Both the position numbers and the translations under genes were made by a program. Below, in pieces: positions 1 through 13,851 of a stretch of DNA of 64,000 bases (within the stretch, counting starts at the first letter, position 1; each line of letters opens with the position of its first letter). This DNA comes from Calonectria ilicicola (Eukaryota; Ascomycota; Sordariomycetes; Hypocreales; Nectriaceae), in assembly GCA_020809705.1 (NCBI GenBank), contig CP085834.1:930001-994000 (forward strand), given 5' to 3'. The notes beneath the pieces are model-generated. The model was not told the origin of the DNA. It saw only the letters and a program-made list of their open reading frames with translations, and searched no databases.

Positions 1-257
1 TCGCATTCCATCCGAAATCTAAACGAAACGTAGTCAATTCATCAAACCTTTCTATATATCACACACTACCCAAGTACTCCACATAAATTTACAACAATAA
101 AAGTCTTATTAGCAAGTGTCTAGCATTATCCCTCATCTAGCCCCAATGAATTGATATCGCAGACATCCAGCATCAATATATCCACCAACTCCGCCATTTC
201 CAGTACCTGCCGTGTGGTTAGCTAAATACTCAAACATAATTCGTGCCCTAGAAGACT

Positions 258-3200
258 CTAGAGATCAGGGTGCTTACAATCGCTGTACGCGTTTTCGAGA
301 ATGGTCTGGCAGGTTGGGCCATCCTGTCCAATTGGTTGCTGGATATACTGACTGTTTTGCTCTGTCTCGCAACCCTTGATCCATGAAATAGAATAAAAGT
401 ATGAGATACCACCGCTGTCTCTCTTTAGATCTTCTACAGCGTCATCCTCGGGTCCGATGGTCTTTTGTCTATCCCTGGCCAAGTTGGGATCGCCACAGAT
501 GCTCTTTGCGTAAGAAGACTGAGAACTAGGATTCACATCACCGTGGTTAGGGAAATCATCCTCGTTTTCGCAAACTACTGCTTTTGTCTCCAGAGGTGTT
601 AGTGGGTCTTCCGTAGTGGTGGGTGCGTCCGTGGTGGTCGCCGTGTTCACCCACGAGACACATGTTGCGCTCTCCACACAGGGACCTTGTACTCCAATCC
701 CCACAATGCACTCTGTTGTAGTAGATGCTTTGGCGCATGAACTTCCATCAGGTGTCGTGATGGTTCCCATAAGCGTAGTAACGAAAGTGGGAGTAGGCTC
801 GCTTGTGATGCTTGGCTTTTGCGTAGTTGTCTTCTGAGCCGTAGTCGTCTTCTGAGCCATAGTCGTCTTCTGAGCCGTAGTCGTCTTCTGAGCCGTAGTC
901 GTCTTCTGAGCCGTAGTCGTCTTCTGAGCCGTAGTCGTCTTCTGAGCCGTAGTCGTCTTCTGAGTAGTAGTCGTTGAGGGGAGTGGGATCTCACAAGCCG
1001 CCCCCTTAGTTTGCCGCCGCTGATTCGAACCGCTGTTCGGATTCCAGGCGCAGGCCTGCTGGTGAAGGTCGAGGCCGTTCCAGATTCCGTTTCGGTCCGT
1101 TGGACTATCTTGCGAGCTAAATTCGATCTCACCACGAGACCAGCTCTTATCTATGATATATTGCCTAATTCCTGCTGCAGTCGCAGGAACCGAACCGCCA
1201 TCTTCATTTTTAAGGTTGCCGATTTGCACCATCTTGAGCAAACTAGCGGCGAGTCCTACAGTTATTGCTGAGGCTAAAAGTGGCGAGGGGAGATGGATTA
1301 GAAATGGCCTCGCACGCTATGTGGGAAAAGAACAAAGAAAACTTACCCTCTGATGTGCCACGCCCTTGTCTATAATACCCAAAATTCCAGTCTGGTGTAT
1401 TCCCTTCCGCAACTTTAACATTGAATCCAGGTGCGTAAACGTGCGGGAGGCCTTGGGCGAGATCGGTGCTGCCATAGCCAACAACAGTCATTTCGTCTGG
1501 GTCCTCGGCCTGGATGGCACCAACGACAAGAAGCTCTGGTAGACGCAAAGGATCATCTATTTTCCCAAAGTTTTGTGGCCAGCCGTCAATTGTAGACGTC
1601 TGCTGGTTACCAGCTCCTGTGATTACGAGCATGCCTTTTTCCATGATGCTCTGGATGATTGTATGGAGTCGCCACTCAAATCCGAAAGATTGATCGATTG
1701 GCTGACCACCAATAAGCAAATTCGTGAATGAACCGTCGCCTACTTTACGGTGGAACGCGTCACGAATGTAATAGTATGCCAAAAGCAAGACACCATTAGC
1801 TCCGCCCGTGTCCGTGAGTTTATCGTCCAAGGCTGCAATCGTCTCGATAAACTGGTCTTGAGTCCACAATCTACCATCTGGGCTATTGCGAGGGAGGCGG
1901 ACAATGTGGGGCTTAATACCCTTGGCGGCGCCGAGCGTGTTTCCTGCGATCAGGCTAAACATAGTTGTCCCGTGAGCTTTGCCCGCACCATCAAAGCTAA
2001 GTCTAGTCTGGCTGTCATCCTGGCGTTTAACGCCATCATAATCAGCAACTTGTACTGTCCAATCGACAAAATCACGACTCCAATGGTCAAATTCCTAATT
2101 CTATTCGTTAGTAGCTTTTTAGCCTAACGTTTTAATGAACGTACTGGATGTTCAATAGTGAGACCCGAATCCATCACCCAAACATCCACGTCTTTGCCAT
2201 TGCTGTCGTCAAAATAATAGCGATTTCTAACTTCTGAAAATGGTGTACGTGGGTCTGTATTGGGCCAAGAGATGTAACTGAGGTGTGTAGGAGCATCATC
2301 TTGGAATATTATAGAAGTTGTGGGGTCATAACATGGGTAGGCATTGTTATCGCATTCTTCTAGGACCGAGGCAACCTAAAGGTATATTAGACTATTATTT
2401 TGTTCACGAAAAAAATAATTTACTTACACTCTCATGTTTTCTCACGTCTTCGGCCTGATCTAACGTAAGGTTTAGTCGCCAAAAATTCAGACCCAAGTAT
2501 TTCGTATTCGAAGCATAGATATCGGCTGAGTTTTCCACAAGCTCTGTAAGTACTGCTTGTACTTCAGCAACCTGGCTTTCATTTCTTCCCTCACGCGGGT
2601 ATATTACATGCGAAAACGGCGTTGCTGTGGCGCTGTGAGTTGACGTTGTCGTCTGCGTAGCACTGACATCTTGGACCTTGCAGCCATACACTGTTCCACA
2701 CGTGGATATAACTTGAGTAGCAGTTGTTGAAGTGGAAGATTGAGAAACAGTGACGCCGAATGATGTTTTGGTGAGACAAATCTTTGCTGACTCAGTTTCA
2801 CACACTTCGTCAGGACCAGTCGGCTCTGGTGGAAATGAAGGCATTCGATCCGGGCCAATGGTGTACGAGGGCCATGATGGCAGGGGTCCATCGATATTGA
2901 TGGTTATGCCAGCTACTGGCGGAATTGAAATTGCTGGAGGGGGCCCAACGTGATACTTTCCTGGGGGTTTTACGATTACCCAACCAAATATATCAAAGTC
3001 ATCCCAATCAAGGCAGAAGTTGAAGAACCACAAGTTGCAAGGAATGATGCTTCCAGTATCGGTAGGTTTAGGTGCGTCAACGCGGGTAGAGATAGGAATT
3101 ATGAAATCGCTCTCCTCGGTCGTTGTAGTTGTTGGGGCATTCGTAGAGGCTTCAGGGACTGAGAGCGTCGTTATGACACCATCTGAGAGCGTGGTCACAA

Positions 3201-4906
3201 CACCATTTGGTAGAGTGGTAGTGACTCCTACATCTGAGATGGCGGTGGTAATCCCCACATCCGAAATGGTTGTCATCACTCCACTCGAAAGAGTAGTGGT
3301 AATCACGCCATCCGGGAGAGTAGTGGTGATGCCAACATCTGAGACTGAGGTGGTCACCCCATTTGTAAGAGTGGTGATAGCTTCAGGGAAAGTAACACTA
3401 CTAGGTGGAGATACTGTGGTATCTCTTGCATCGGATAAAGTCGTCGGCTCCATTTCGGAGCTGGCACCTCCCGTGGTAAATAGAATAGACGTAATTTGAC
3501 CGCCACTTTTGGTTATCACAGTACCTGGGATGCGAGGTTCACTTTGAGAGGAGAGGTTTGTTGTTTGGTTCGTTTGTCTGGATGAGGTGGGTGCCGTGAG
3601 GGTAGAAACCACGCCATCAGACCCTGTAACGACGGTTGTTGAGATATAACTCGACGCTGATGGATCGGATGGCAAAACAGTCGATACCTGGCCACCTGAC
3701 TTTGTAATGACAGTACCGAGTGGACTACTGGTTGACTGCTCAGTTTGGACACCGTTAGACTGCCTTATAGTTGAAACAGCTCCATCAGACTGAGTGATGA
3801 TGCTGGCGGGCGGATTAAATGTTGGAATCATTGTAACCTGACCGTTGCTGTTCGTGGCTAGCGTGTTGGTCATTTCAGAAGTAGTTACACTAGAAACCTG
3901 ACTTGTCTGCTGATGTTGTGATGACTGAAGCGTTGGGATAGTAGTAATTTCACCGTTGCTATTTGTGGTGACAAATGGCGTAAAGCTTGATGCTTCAAGG
4001 GAACTTCGTAAAGGGGTCTCAGTAGAGTTCCCATTGTCCAATGTTTCTGTATTATGGACAGTGGAAGGCACATTGTTTGAACTGGTGACCACGGTTCCCG
4101 ACTTGGGAGGTAGACTGGTCTCTCCGTCTCCTGATGATTCAGGCGCTAAAGTGATACTTCGACCATCGGAATTTGTAGTAACAGTTGGCACAAGCCCAGT
4201 TCTCCCAGAGGAATGTGCTGGAGATTCTTCTGATCGGATGAGGGTCTCTGAAGAGGCTGTTGGCTTGACCGCTGTAACTTGATTATCTGACCTGCTACTA
4301 GATGTGAGCGATGAGCTTTGGACAGTGGTTTGACTATCCAGGCCAGTGTCATGGCCACTAGTTGAAATAGCAGTATTTGGAACATCATTCGAAATTGTAG
4401 GAGAAGTTGGGTCCTGGGGATACTCTGACATGAGACTTGTAAAAATCCCCGAAGTAGGTGTTGTGTAGCTAGTAGGCTCTTGTGAGGGAGTTTGAGGGTC
4501 AGGTGTGATCGTCTTCGTCACTTTGTCTGTGATGGTCGTCACAGGCTTCACAATGGTTGTGAGGAAGGTGCTGCATTGTGTTAAGCTGGACGGGCGACAA
4601 AATCCATCCGAGTAACACTTCCAGCCTTCTTTGCAGCAGCCCTTTCCACAACATTCGCGCTCTGGCAAATATCGTTAGCAGTTGTAAAAGCTTGAAGGAA
4701 CTTTAGGGTGTACTTGGAGGGCAGATGTGATGCTTTGAGGGAGAATCTGGCTGCGTACAACAGGAAGCGCCCTTCCCTAGTGGAATGCATACGTTGAAGA
4801 AGCAGTAGTGGTCCCGTTTACAAGTAACGATCTCCCCATCTTGATAAGCATGGGCATCTGCCAGGTTGAAAAGCAATAATATGACAGAAAGAGTACGTAA
4901 AAGCAT
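258..4906 (-). CDS. Secreted subtilisin-like serine protease (S8) with mucin-like repeat regions, 5 exons, about 1473 aa
   Basis: Exons 4906-4714, 4661-2428, 2375-2145, 2094-1347 and 1273-258 join in frame; the introns are 50-73 bp with GT..AG borders. Residues 1-18 form a signal peptide. A cysteine-rich module follows (about 25-90, with CC pairs, possibly carbohydrate-binding), then about 550 residues of Ser/Thr-rich sequence with repeats such as TVITKSGGQ and TTNSNG. A region resembling an I9-type propeptide precedes the S8 domain. The triad is visible: Asp814 in VWVMDSG, His863 in AHGTTMFSLIAG and Ser1070 in GRGTSEAS, whose codons are brought together by splicing; the oxyanion Asn lies in ITGAGNQ. 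After the catalytic domain come TTTAQK repeats and a C-terminal cysteine-containing tail. Family knowledge: a secreted or wall-bound endoprotease. Inference: the Ser/Thr regions are O-glycosylated spacers. It is the last intact gene before the transposon island. Confidence 0.88.
823..966 (-). repeat. Eight tandem 18-bp coding units (TTTAQK repeat)
   Basis: Eight near-identical 18-bp units, consensus gtagtcgtcttctgagcc on the plus strand, run head to tail inside exon 5 of the protease. They encode repeated TTTAQK hexapeptides. Only scattered single-base differences separate the units, so copy number is likely to vary between strains. Confidence 0.9.
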
Positions 4907-5239
4907 ATTGAACTTATTTGCGAACCGGTGGGATTGGATTTACGCTCACTCTTTTAGAGCGATTTCTTGATTTTATAAAACATCACTGGCACGCTGATTA
5001 TAGTAATACTCCAAAAATCAGGCACTCTGACGAAAGTCTCCGCACTCTGTCTCAAGATTCCTGCGCTTGCGGGCTATGGTCCTACGCGAGATTCAAAGCT
5101 GAGGGTCTAATTGAAAATACCAGTGTTGGTTGTGTATTGAGTGTGTGTGTGTGTGTGTGTGTGTATTTAACGCCTTTAGGCGTTCTGGTATAGTACCAAG
5201 AACGACGATCCTTGTGGGGATATCGGGCGTATCTACGCT
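4907..5239. other. Upstream region of the protease and border of the AT-rich island
   Basis: Normal-composition DNA upstream of the protease start. It contains a (GT)12 microsatellite and a short palindrome, acgcctttaggcgt, near 5170. Composition turns abruptly AT-rich at about 5230-5240. I see no gene here. Confidence 0.6.
5141..5164. repeat. (GT)12 microsatellite
   Basis: Twelve uninterrupted GT dinucleotides lie about 80 bp before the start of the RIP-degraded block. Confidence 0.95.
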
Positions 5240-8200
5240 ATAAAACTATTTACATGTAAATAACTTAGTAAATAGGTTGTAAATTTCTTATATATAAAAT
5301 TCCTTTTATTTTAATAATAAAAGTTTATAATTGTATTTTTTTTATTAGTAGATATTAATATTATTATAGGGTATTACTTTATATTATTTTATTATTTTTC
5401 TTTAATTTTATAAGCTTAGAGGTTTAAAGTTAAAAAGTTTTTATTTAGTATTAAAGGAATTTATATTTTATAATTTTATTTATTTTTTTAAAAATAAGAG
5501 CTTAAAGTAATATATTTAATATTAAGAGTATATCTTAATAAAAAATTAAGTATTCTTAATTAGTTAAATATATTATTTAAAATTTTTATTTAGTATTTTT
5601 TTTATAATTATTTTTAGATTATTGTTTAAATAGATATATTTATTAGGTAAGATCTTTTTATAATAAAAGATATATAATAAATCTTTTCTTCTTCTATATA
5701 AATATAATAGTTTAATATTATAATTCTATTTCTTATAATAATTAATAAAATTATTATACTTTATTTTAATAATTAAAAGATAATATAAAATAAATTAAGA
5801 AAAATTAAAAATCTTTCTTAATATAATCAAATTATATTTAAATTTTATTATAAAGTTTAAAGATCTACCTTTATAATATCCTTTTAATATATAGTTTATT
5901 TATATATTAAAATAATTATATAATCTATTTTAATATTATTATTTTTTAAAATAAAATATAATTTCTATTTTTATATTTTTTTTATTTTTATAAATATAAG
6001 AGAATTAATAGTTTATTTCTAAATCTTAAGTATATCTTCTATTAGTTTATCTATTAACTTATTATCTTTAATATTTTAATATTCTAAAAACTATTTAACT
6101 TCTATATTACTATATTCTTAAACTAATTTTTAAAATCTTAAAAAAATTACCTAAAATATCTTAAATAGCTTTCCCCTTAGGCAATTTATAGCTACCTAGT
6201 TGTTAAGGAGAATATAGATTTTATATAAGAGGTTAGTTCTTAGGTCTAAGGTAGTTTCAAATTCCTTAAAGGCCTTTAATACTTCTATATCAAAAACTTC
6301 TACCTTATCTAGCCTACTATTCCTTATAATTAAGATCTTATTTTTATTTATAATTATATAATTATATCTATAAATAAGATCTAAGTTTATTAACCTATCT
6401 ATATAAATTAAAATATTAATATAAGATAGATTTAATTTTTATTTTTTAAAGATCTTTATATTCTTCTTCTTATCCTCTATTTCTTTTTCTCTTTTTAATA
6501 AAATATCTCTCTTAAGCAAGAGTAATCTTATATTAGATTAAAATAAAAGTCTTTAAATTATTAAAAATCTAGATAATCTTTAAAATCTCTATTTATTTTT
6601 TCTTTTTTTATAAATAGTTTTCATTTTTTAAGCTATTAAATATTCTTTATTTAATCTTTTTATTCTATTTATTACCTTAAGCTTAATTACTTTTAAAGTA
6701 GTTTTAATTAGAAGAAGGTTATTTTTAAAATATAAGATTAATATAGATATAGATATCTATATAAATAAGATTACCCTTATTATTATTTTTATTATTTAAT
6801 TTATATTTTTAATTTTTTTTATAATTTTTATACTTATAAATTAATTTTTATTCTTTTTATTAAAATAAATCTTATTAAAGTATTATACTTTTACTATATA
6901 ATATAATATAAATTTAATATAAATTATAATTACTTTTTATATTAAATAAGATAAAGATCTATAGTAAATATTAACTATTACCTTAAAATATCTAGCTAAT
7001 CTTTAGGCCTTAATAGTCTATTTATATATATAAGATATAAAGATTAGCTTCCTATCCAGCTATATTTTAAGCCACCTTATCACTTTCTTATCAAGGACCA
7101 CCTCTTAATCCCTATACCAAACTACTAAAATAATCTTATTTTATCTATTAAAGAAATATATTACTTTAATCTTAAAGAGGTTAAAGATTACTATATTCTT
7201 CTATCCTCATTATATAAGTTGCTTTAAACCTTCTATCACTTTAATCGCCATTTCTTCCAAGGAAGAGCCTATAACCAAGAGACATATATCATCCGCATAG
7301 CCCATTCTAAAGCTAAAGCCCTCCAGGCTATATATAGATTCCATATATAGTATAAAAAGGATAGATAAAGTAGGAGATCTTTATAAGGTCTTATATAGTA
7401 GGAGGTACCACTCTCCTTTGTAGTCTTCCATTTAAATATAAGCTCTCCTATTAGTTATAAAAAACCAAGTTAGGTATAGGATAACCTTGGGCTATTCTTA
7501 TTCTTATATTCAAGTAATAAATCTAAAAATTAGGATTATATTAAAGATATCTTTGATATCTGATATAATAATTGTAATTATTAATCTTCTTTTAAGTGCT
7601 ATCTTAATTTTATATATTAAATATATTATAAGATTATTTATTAAATATTTAAGTAAGATCCTTATTTATAGATTATTTAATATCTTATATTTAATAGTTA
7701 TATAGGATAATCTCTAGGTAAAAAGTCTATTTATACCTTTATTTATATAAAATATAAAAGAGATAGATTTAAAAGATTTAAATAAGCTTATATTTATTTT
7801 TTTTAATTTATTAATTATAATTATATTAATCTTTTTAAAATACTTTAGATAGTATTTTAATATAAGGGGAACTTTATAGAGATTTTTTATAGATCTTTAT
7901 ATATACTTTTAGCAAGATCTTAATATAATAATATTAATTTTATCTTCCCTTAGAACAATATTACCAATAAAGTATACTACTTTATATACTTTTTAAAAGT
8001 GATATTAGTTTGAAAGGGGATTGCCCTTCTAGGTATACTAGGGGTTCCTTTTATTAGATGATTTTAGTCCACTTTAATCTTTTATAGTTTAATTTTATAA
8101 AGCTTTTTTACTTATTTTATAGTAATAATATATATAATATCTCTTAAGATTAGTATTAGTAGTTAAAAGTTAGTTATTATATAGTTAGCTTAGTAAGTTA

Positions 8201-9327
8201 TTTTATAAATATCTGCTTTAGTCTTATAGTTACTAAGTATATTTTTTAGAATTTCTATTTGGCCCTTCTATATATATTCTTAAAGATCTTTTTTTATTAT
8301 TAATATTAATAATAGTATATCTCTTTTAAATTAAGATTTTATAGATTTTTTTATATTTCTTATTCTACTATATTATAAAATTCCCTTTTAAATTTAAGAT
8401 TTTTCTAATAATATATAATAAAAAATTTAATAATTTAATAATTAATTCTATATATCTATCTAATCCCTTATTAATTATAAAAATTAAAACTAGATAGAAT
8501 ACTTTAGTCTCAATTAGAGAATTAAAGTACTCCCATTCCTTATCTATAATAAAGATTTTCTTATAAATTAAGCATATTCTTTTAATACTTATTAATATAA
8601 TAATCTTAATAAGCCTATAATCCAACTTTATTTCTTTATCTTAAATAACCTCCACTATTACTAGCCAAATATCTAAGAATATAAGATTAATAATATCTTC
8701 TTTATTATAGGTTTTAATTTCTAAAATATTTAAAAGCTCTAAGGAATTCTTCTCTATTTAATTAATAATAATATTTCCATTATTCCTTAGGTAGCCTAGT
8801 TCCTAGCTTTCATAATAAGTATTAAAATCCCCAGCTATAATAATCTTTTCCAGTAGACACCACATAAAAATTATATTCAGGTCTTCTTATCTTTAAGGCT
8901 TCCTATATATATTTATAAAAATTATCCCCCTAACTTATAGCCAGATTATATATCTGGTTCTCACAACCGGAAGTTACACGCATTTCAGATTAATCTTCAC
9001 ATATATGAGAACCCTAGGTCTTATAGCCTAATCTACTTAAGGTTCTATAAGGGTATAGCATTTAAAGTCTAGGTGGAAGACTTTCTATTACTTTTTCTTT
9101 ATATACTCTATATAAGGCTCCTATATTAGTACTATATTATAATTGTTTTATATAGCTAAAAATAAGGTAGCATTTGTATTATTAGAGATATTATTTATAT
9201 TTATATTTAGAACTTTAAATAGAACAAGATCCTATTTATAATTATAATATCTCCTTACTATTAGTAGGGAGGGTGAAGATAGCTATCAGGTTCCTAGCCT
9301 GGGCTAGGGCGGTTTGTAGCAGAGGCG
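5240..9327 (-). mobile_element. Degenerate LINE (non-LTR retrotransposon), main part: endonuclease, RT and RNase H regions
   Basis: On the minus strand three landmarks occur in LINE order. An endonuclease motif IAGDFNTYYES is at about 8808-8841 (GDFN codons 8821-8832). A reverse-transcriptase box MGYADDICLLV is near 7270-7305 (YADD codons 7288-7299). An RNase H-like stretch resembling GHxxIxGNxxAD, here GYQNIKDN, is at about 6060-6110. The frame is broken by many stops from RIP. The right end is the TSD of B1. The 3' end should lie near 5240, but I find no clear poly(A) or target duplication. Endonuclease, RT and RNase H in this order suggest an I/Tad-like clade; that is family inference. Confidence 0.75.
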
Positions 9328-9542
9328 TGTAAAGATGTGGGACCAAGAGGACCAATCAAGCACGCATACCGAATGTGTACTAGCGCAAGATGCTATAGGG
9401 TAAGGATGCCTATAATAGTATTATATAATAAGTGTAGGCGAATGGTTTTACAGTTTATTAAGTTGAAGTTTTAGTAATAAGAATAGAGGTTTATTATAGT
9501 TCTATTTATATTTTATTTTAATTATAAATTTAATTTATTATA
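9328..9542 (+). repeat. B1 left LTR (215 bp)
   Basis: Starts TGTAAAGATGTGGGACC and ends TTTATTATA (degraded TG..CA ends). The outer two thirds keep many G and C bases; the inner end is AT-only. Confidence 0.85.
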
Positions 9543-11732
9543 ATTTTTTAATTTTTTTTTTAGAAGATTAGTATATTATATAATAGATAGAGTTATTAAA
9601 AGCTTAGGAAAGATTAATATTATATTATTATTTTTTAAGTTAATAAAGATTTATTATAATAAATAAAAGTTATAAATATAGATTATATATAATTAAAAGT
9701 ATAAATAAGAATTTTAAAAGAGCTTATTTAAAAAAATAAAATTTTAAAAAATTTAAATATATTTTTTATTTTAATTTTTAAAAATATTTTAATTATAAAG
9801 TTAAAAAAATAAGAATTTTAAAATTTAAAGAATATTAAAAAATAGATATTATTATTATTTATAATATAAATCTTATATAATATAAAGGAAATTATAATAT
9901 TTATAAAAGACTTTATAATTATAATAATTTAATAATAAAAATAATTCTAAATATAGTAATAGTAGCTTTAGGCTTAATAGTAATAATTCTAGATAAATAT
10001 ATTATACTAATTAGCTATATAGCCTAATATAGATCTAAAAAAGACTATAAAAAACCTCTATTATATAATTATAAAAGACTTAATAAAGATATATTAGATA
10101 TCTAAGTTAATAACTAGATTTATACTATTAAAATTAGCAATAGCTTATAGCTAAATAATTCTATTATATAATATATAAAATAGGCTATAATTAAGTTCTT
10201 ATACTTTCTATAAATATAATAATATAATTATATTAGAAAGCTTATTAGCTAAAACCTTTTATAAGAAGACTTTCTTATTTTTATATATAAAATATATATT
10301 AACCTAGATTTATATAAATATTAGCTTTATAATAAATTATTATTTTTAAAGTAGAAGAAGGATTATATACTATAATAATACTTTATTATATAAATAATCT
10401 TATATATTATATTAAGTATTAAAAGCTTAGAGAATAATACTATTTTAGTTTATTAGTATTATTTTAGATTATAATTTAAATTAAAAATAAAAATATTAAA
10501 ATAAAAAGTAAAATTTAAAAAGCCTTATAAAATGGCTAATAAAATTAAATAGCTTTAGATCTATTTTTATTAAGATAATTAAAAAATATAAGAGAGTAAT
10601 AATATTAAAAGATTATTTTTTAATTAGTAAGAAGGCTTTTAAAAGTAATATTTTAGTAGCTATAGAGGCTAAGGTAAAGGCTAAGGTAAAGGTAGAAGCT
10701 AAGAAGGTATATCTAGATTAATCTTTTTAAAAGATAATATTAAATCTATTTTTTTATTACTTTTAATAATATAAAGAAGATTATTAATTTTAATTATATT
10801 TAATTTTTAATTTATTATATTTATAATAAAAAAAATTATATTTTTTTATTATTTATTATAATAAAAAAATAATATATTTTTAAAACTATTAAAATTTAAA
10901 TTATTAATAATAATTTTATTAAAATAAATTTATTAGAAAATAAGTAAGTATAAGCTTAATATATAAAGCTATTATATATAAGAAACTTCTATCTTTAGAA
11001 TAGATTATTTAAAGAAAAGTATTAATATTTAATATTTATAAGAAAGAAGAAGTCTAGGTAAATATAAATATCTATATATAAATAGACCTTATTAGCTAAT
11101 AATTAATATAAAAATTAGATTTAAAGCTAGCCTTAGATATAACTATATTTATATTAGAAAGCTATAATAGAACTATATTAGCCTTATATAAGATATATTA
11201 ATTAACTTTATTCTTAATTAATTATTAAAAAATATTTTAAAAGATTTAAAAAGTATTTATTAAAATATAATATTTAAAAAATATTAATAATCTACTTCTT
11301 TTAAATAGTTTTAAAAGTAAAGAAAATATTATAATTAATATATATAATTATTATTAAATATATAAATCTATTTTTTTATAAAATTTAAAAATATTATAAA
11401 AAAATTAATAAAGAATAATAAAAAAGCTTATATATTTTATACTATTAATATATAATTATTAAAAAAAGAGCTAGTTAAGGCCTTAGAAGATAAAGCTATT
11501 AATAATAATATTAATATATTACTTTTAAAGTTATAATTAAAATAGTATATATTTAATAAAATAAAGGTAATAAAGTTATTACTTTTTAAAAGTATAAAGC
11601 ATTCTATTAATATTATAGAAAATAAAAAGCTTCTATATAGTTTATTATATTTACTAAATATTAAATAATATTATATACTATAAGTATATATAATAAATAA
11701 TATTATTAATAATAGAATATAATTATTAATTA

Positions 11733-11947
11733 TATAACAAACTAGATTCATAACTAAAGTAAAGCACAAATAGGACCATAATAGATCTCTATTTTTATTA
11801 CTAAGACTTTAATTTAACAAACTATAAAACCATTTGTCTATACTTACTATATAATATTATTATAGATATCCTTACTTTATAATATCTTGTGCTAATATAT
11901 ATTTAATATATATACTTAATTGGTTCTTTTGGTCCTATATTTTTACA
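11733..11947 (-). repeat. B2 left LTR (215 bp)
   Basis: Begins tataacaaactagattca, the reverse complement of the B1 LTR end, and ends tttttaca. The outer, left part is the less mutated part. Confidence 0.85.
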
Positions 11948-13452
11948 ATTATCTTCTTCTTTTAAAAGCTTATTTTTAAGCTTTAAGAGGATTTAGTAAA
12001 AGTAATATTATCTTTATACTTTATTATTTTATTTTTTATATATTCTTTTAATTTATTTATAATATTTATATATTAAAATTATTATATTTTTAAAATAAAT
12101 TTTAGATTCTTATATATTATATTTTATAAATTATTTAATTTATTTAATTTAATATAATATTTTATTATTATTATCTTTATATATAATAATTTTCTTAATC
12201 TTTTACTTATTTTTTTCCTTAATTAGCTCTAGTAGATAGATAGTAGCACTATCTTTAATACTTTTTAAAATTTAAATAAGAAGATTAAGAAAATATTATA
12301 TATTTATTAGTATTATTTAAATAGGTATATTTTATAAACCTATTATCTTATTCTCTTAGTAATAATAACCTTAATAAACTTAAGTATAAGCTTCTTATAC
12401 TTAAATCTAAAGTTCCTTATAAATAAACTAATAATCTATTCTTTTTTATATTTTATAATAATATATCTTTTATTATAATATTTAACTTATATTTCTATAA
12501 CTTTCTATTAATATTATTAAGCTTAAGTATATATATAACTTAAGGCTTTAATATACTCTTATATACCTTATATATAAGTCTTTAAATACTTTAAAATATA
12601 CTTAATTATTCTAAAATTATAATTATATAATACTTATATTAATAATACTTTAATAATATTATACTAGCTATTATTATAAATAAACTTACTTTTAAAGAAT
12701 TATATTATTTATTTTTTTAGGATTTTTTTATAAATAATTTTAAGTATTTTTTTAAGGTTTAATATATTTATTTAGTTTACTTATTAATCTAAAGATAGTA
12801 GATAGTAGATAACCGCTTGATTATTATTTATTCTTTTATTAGTTCTTTTTAGAATTAGTTTATAAATAGTTTATTTTAATTACTTATAATACCTTTTAGT
12901 ATTTTATATTAATATTTTATATATTTATATAATATTTATATTATTTAAGTAATAATAAGTATTTTTTTTATAAATATAAATATAATAAACTTTATTATAT
13001 AATAAATAATTATAAAAATAATATTATATTTTTCTCTATTATTATAGGTATTTTAAGATAATTTTATAATAAAATCTATATTAATTTTTTAAAAGAAATA
13101 TATTAGTAATAATAAAGATTATAGCTTTCTATATAGTTTATAATATAAGGTTTATATACTTTAATATATTTAATATTTTAAAATATAATTATATATATTC
13201 TTTATAATTTCTTTCTAATAGAATTTTCTTTTAATAAGTTTAATTATTTTAATAACTTTTATATACCTTACCCTTAGATTATTATAATATTTATAAAGTA
13301 TTTTAATCCTTAATATATACTATATTAAAATAACTAACCTTCCCTTATAAAAAAGTATACTATTTCTATTTAAGTAATACACCTTTATATCTTTAATACC
13401 CTATTTAATTTTCTATACTTATTATTAATAAAAAGGATCTTTAATCTATAAT

Positions 13453-13851
13453 TATAACGGTCTGGTCAATTCCCAACTTAATAAACCAATCAGAACGAAG
13501 GGTTTATTATTAGCAGGATAATTAAATATATTATAATAAATAAAGCAATAGAAATATTATATTAGGTAATAGTTAATTATAATTAAGGTAATTAAATTAT
13601 ATTAAAAGCTGATTAATTCCCTCTTTTATAATAGGGTTTAATCTATTTATATACTATTATATTTAAGATTCTATTATTATAATAATTAAATAAAGTTAAT
13701 TTAATAATATTTATTATAATCTTTGGTAATATTAAATAGGGGCTATTTAATTTTACTTTTATTAGTTAATTATATAGGTTTAAAGTAGTTTTATTATAAT
13801 TAGTTGGGGTTCTGTCTATAGTTACTATCTTTAGGTGTTTAGGTTATAATA
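13453..13851 (-). repeat. C1 left LTR (399 bp)
   Basis: Pairs with 19951-20349. The outer end keeps ACGGTCTGGTCAATTCCC. Over the inner 110 bp, every difference I see from the right LTR is C-to-T or G-to-A. Confidence 0.87.

Noticed and set aside
647..1135. Arg-rich ORF of 162 aa on the minus strand (RRRLRLRR repeats)
   Set aside because: It is the shifted frame of the TTTAQK repeat inside exon 5 of the protease.
7487..8625. Open frames of 60-85 aa inside the AT-rich island (also 22118-22306)
   Set aside because: They are Ile/Leu/Lys/Tyr-only translations of AT-rich RIP sequence, on strands or in frames that do not match the element remnants.
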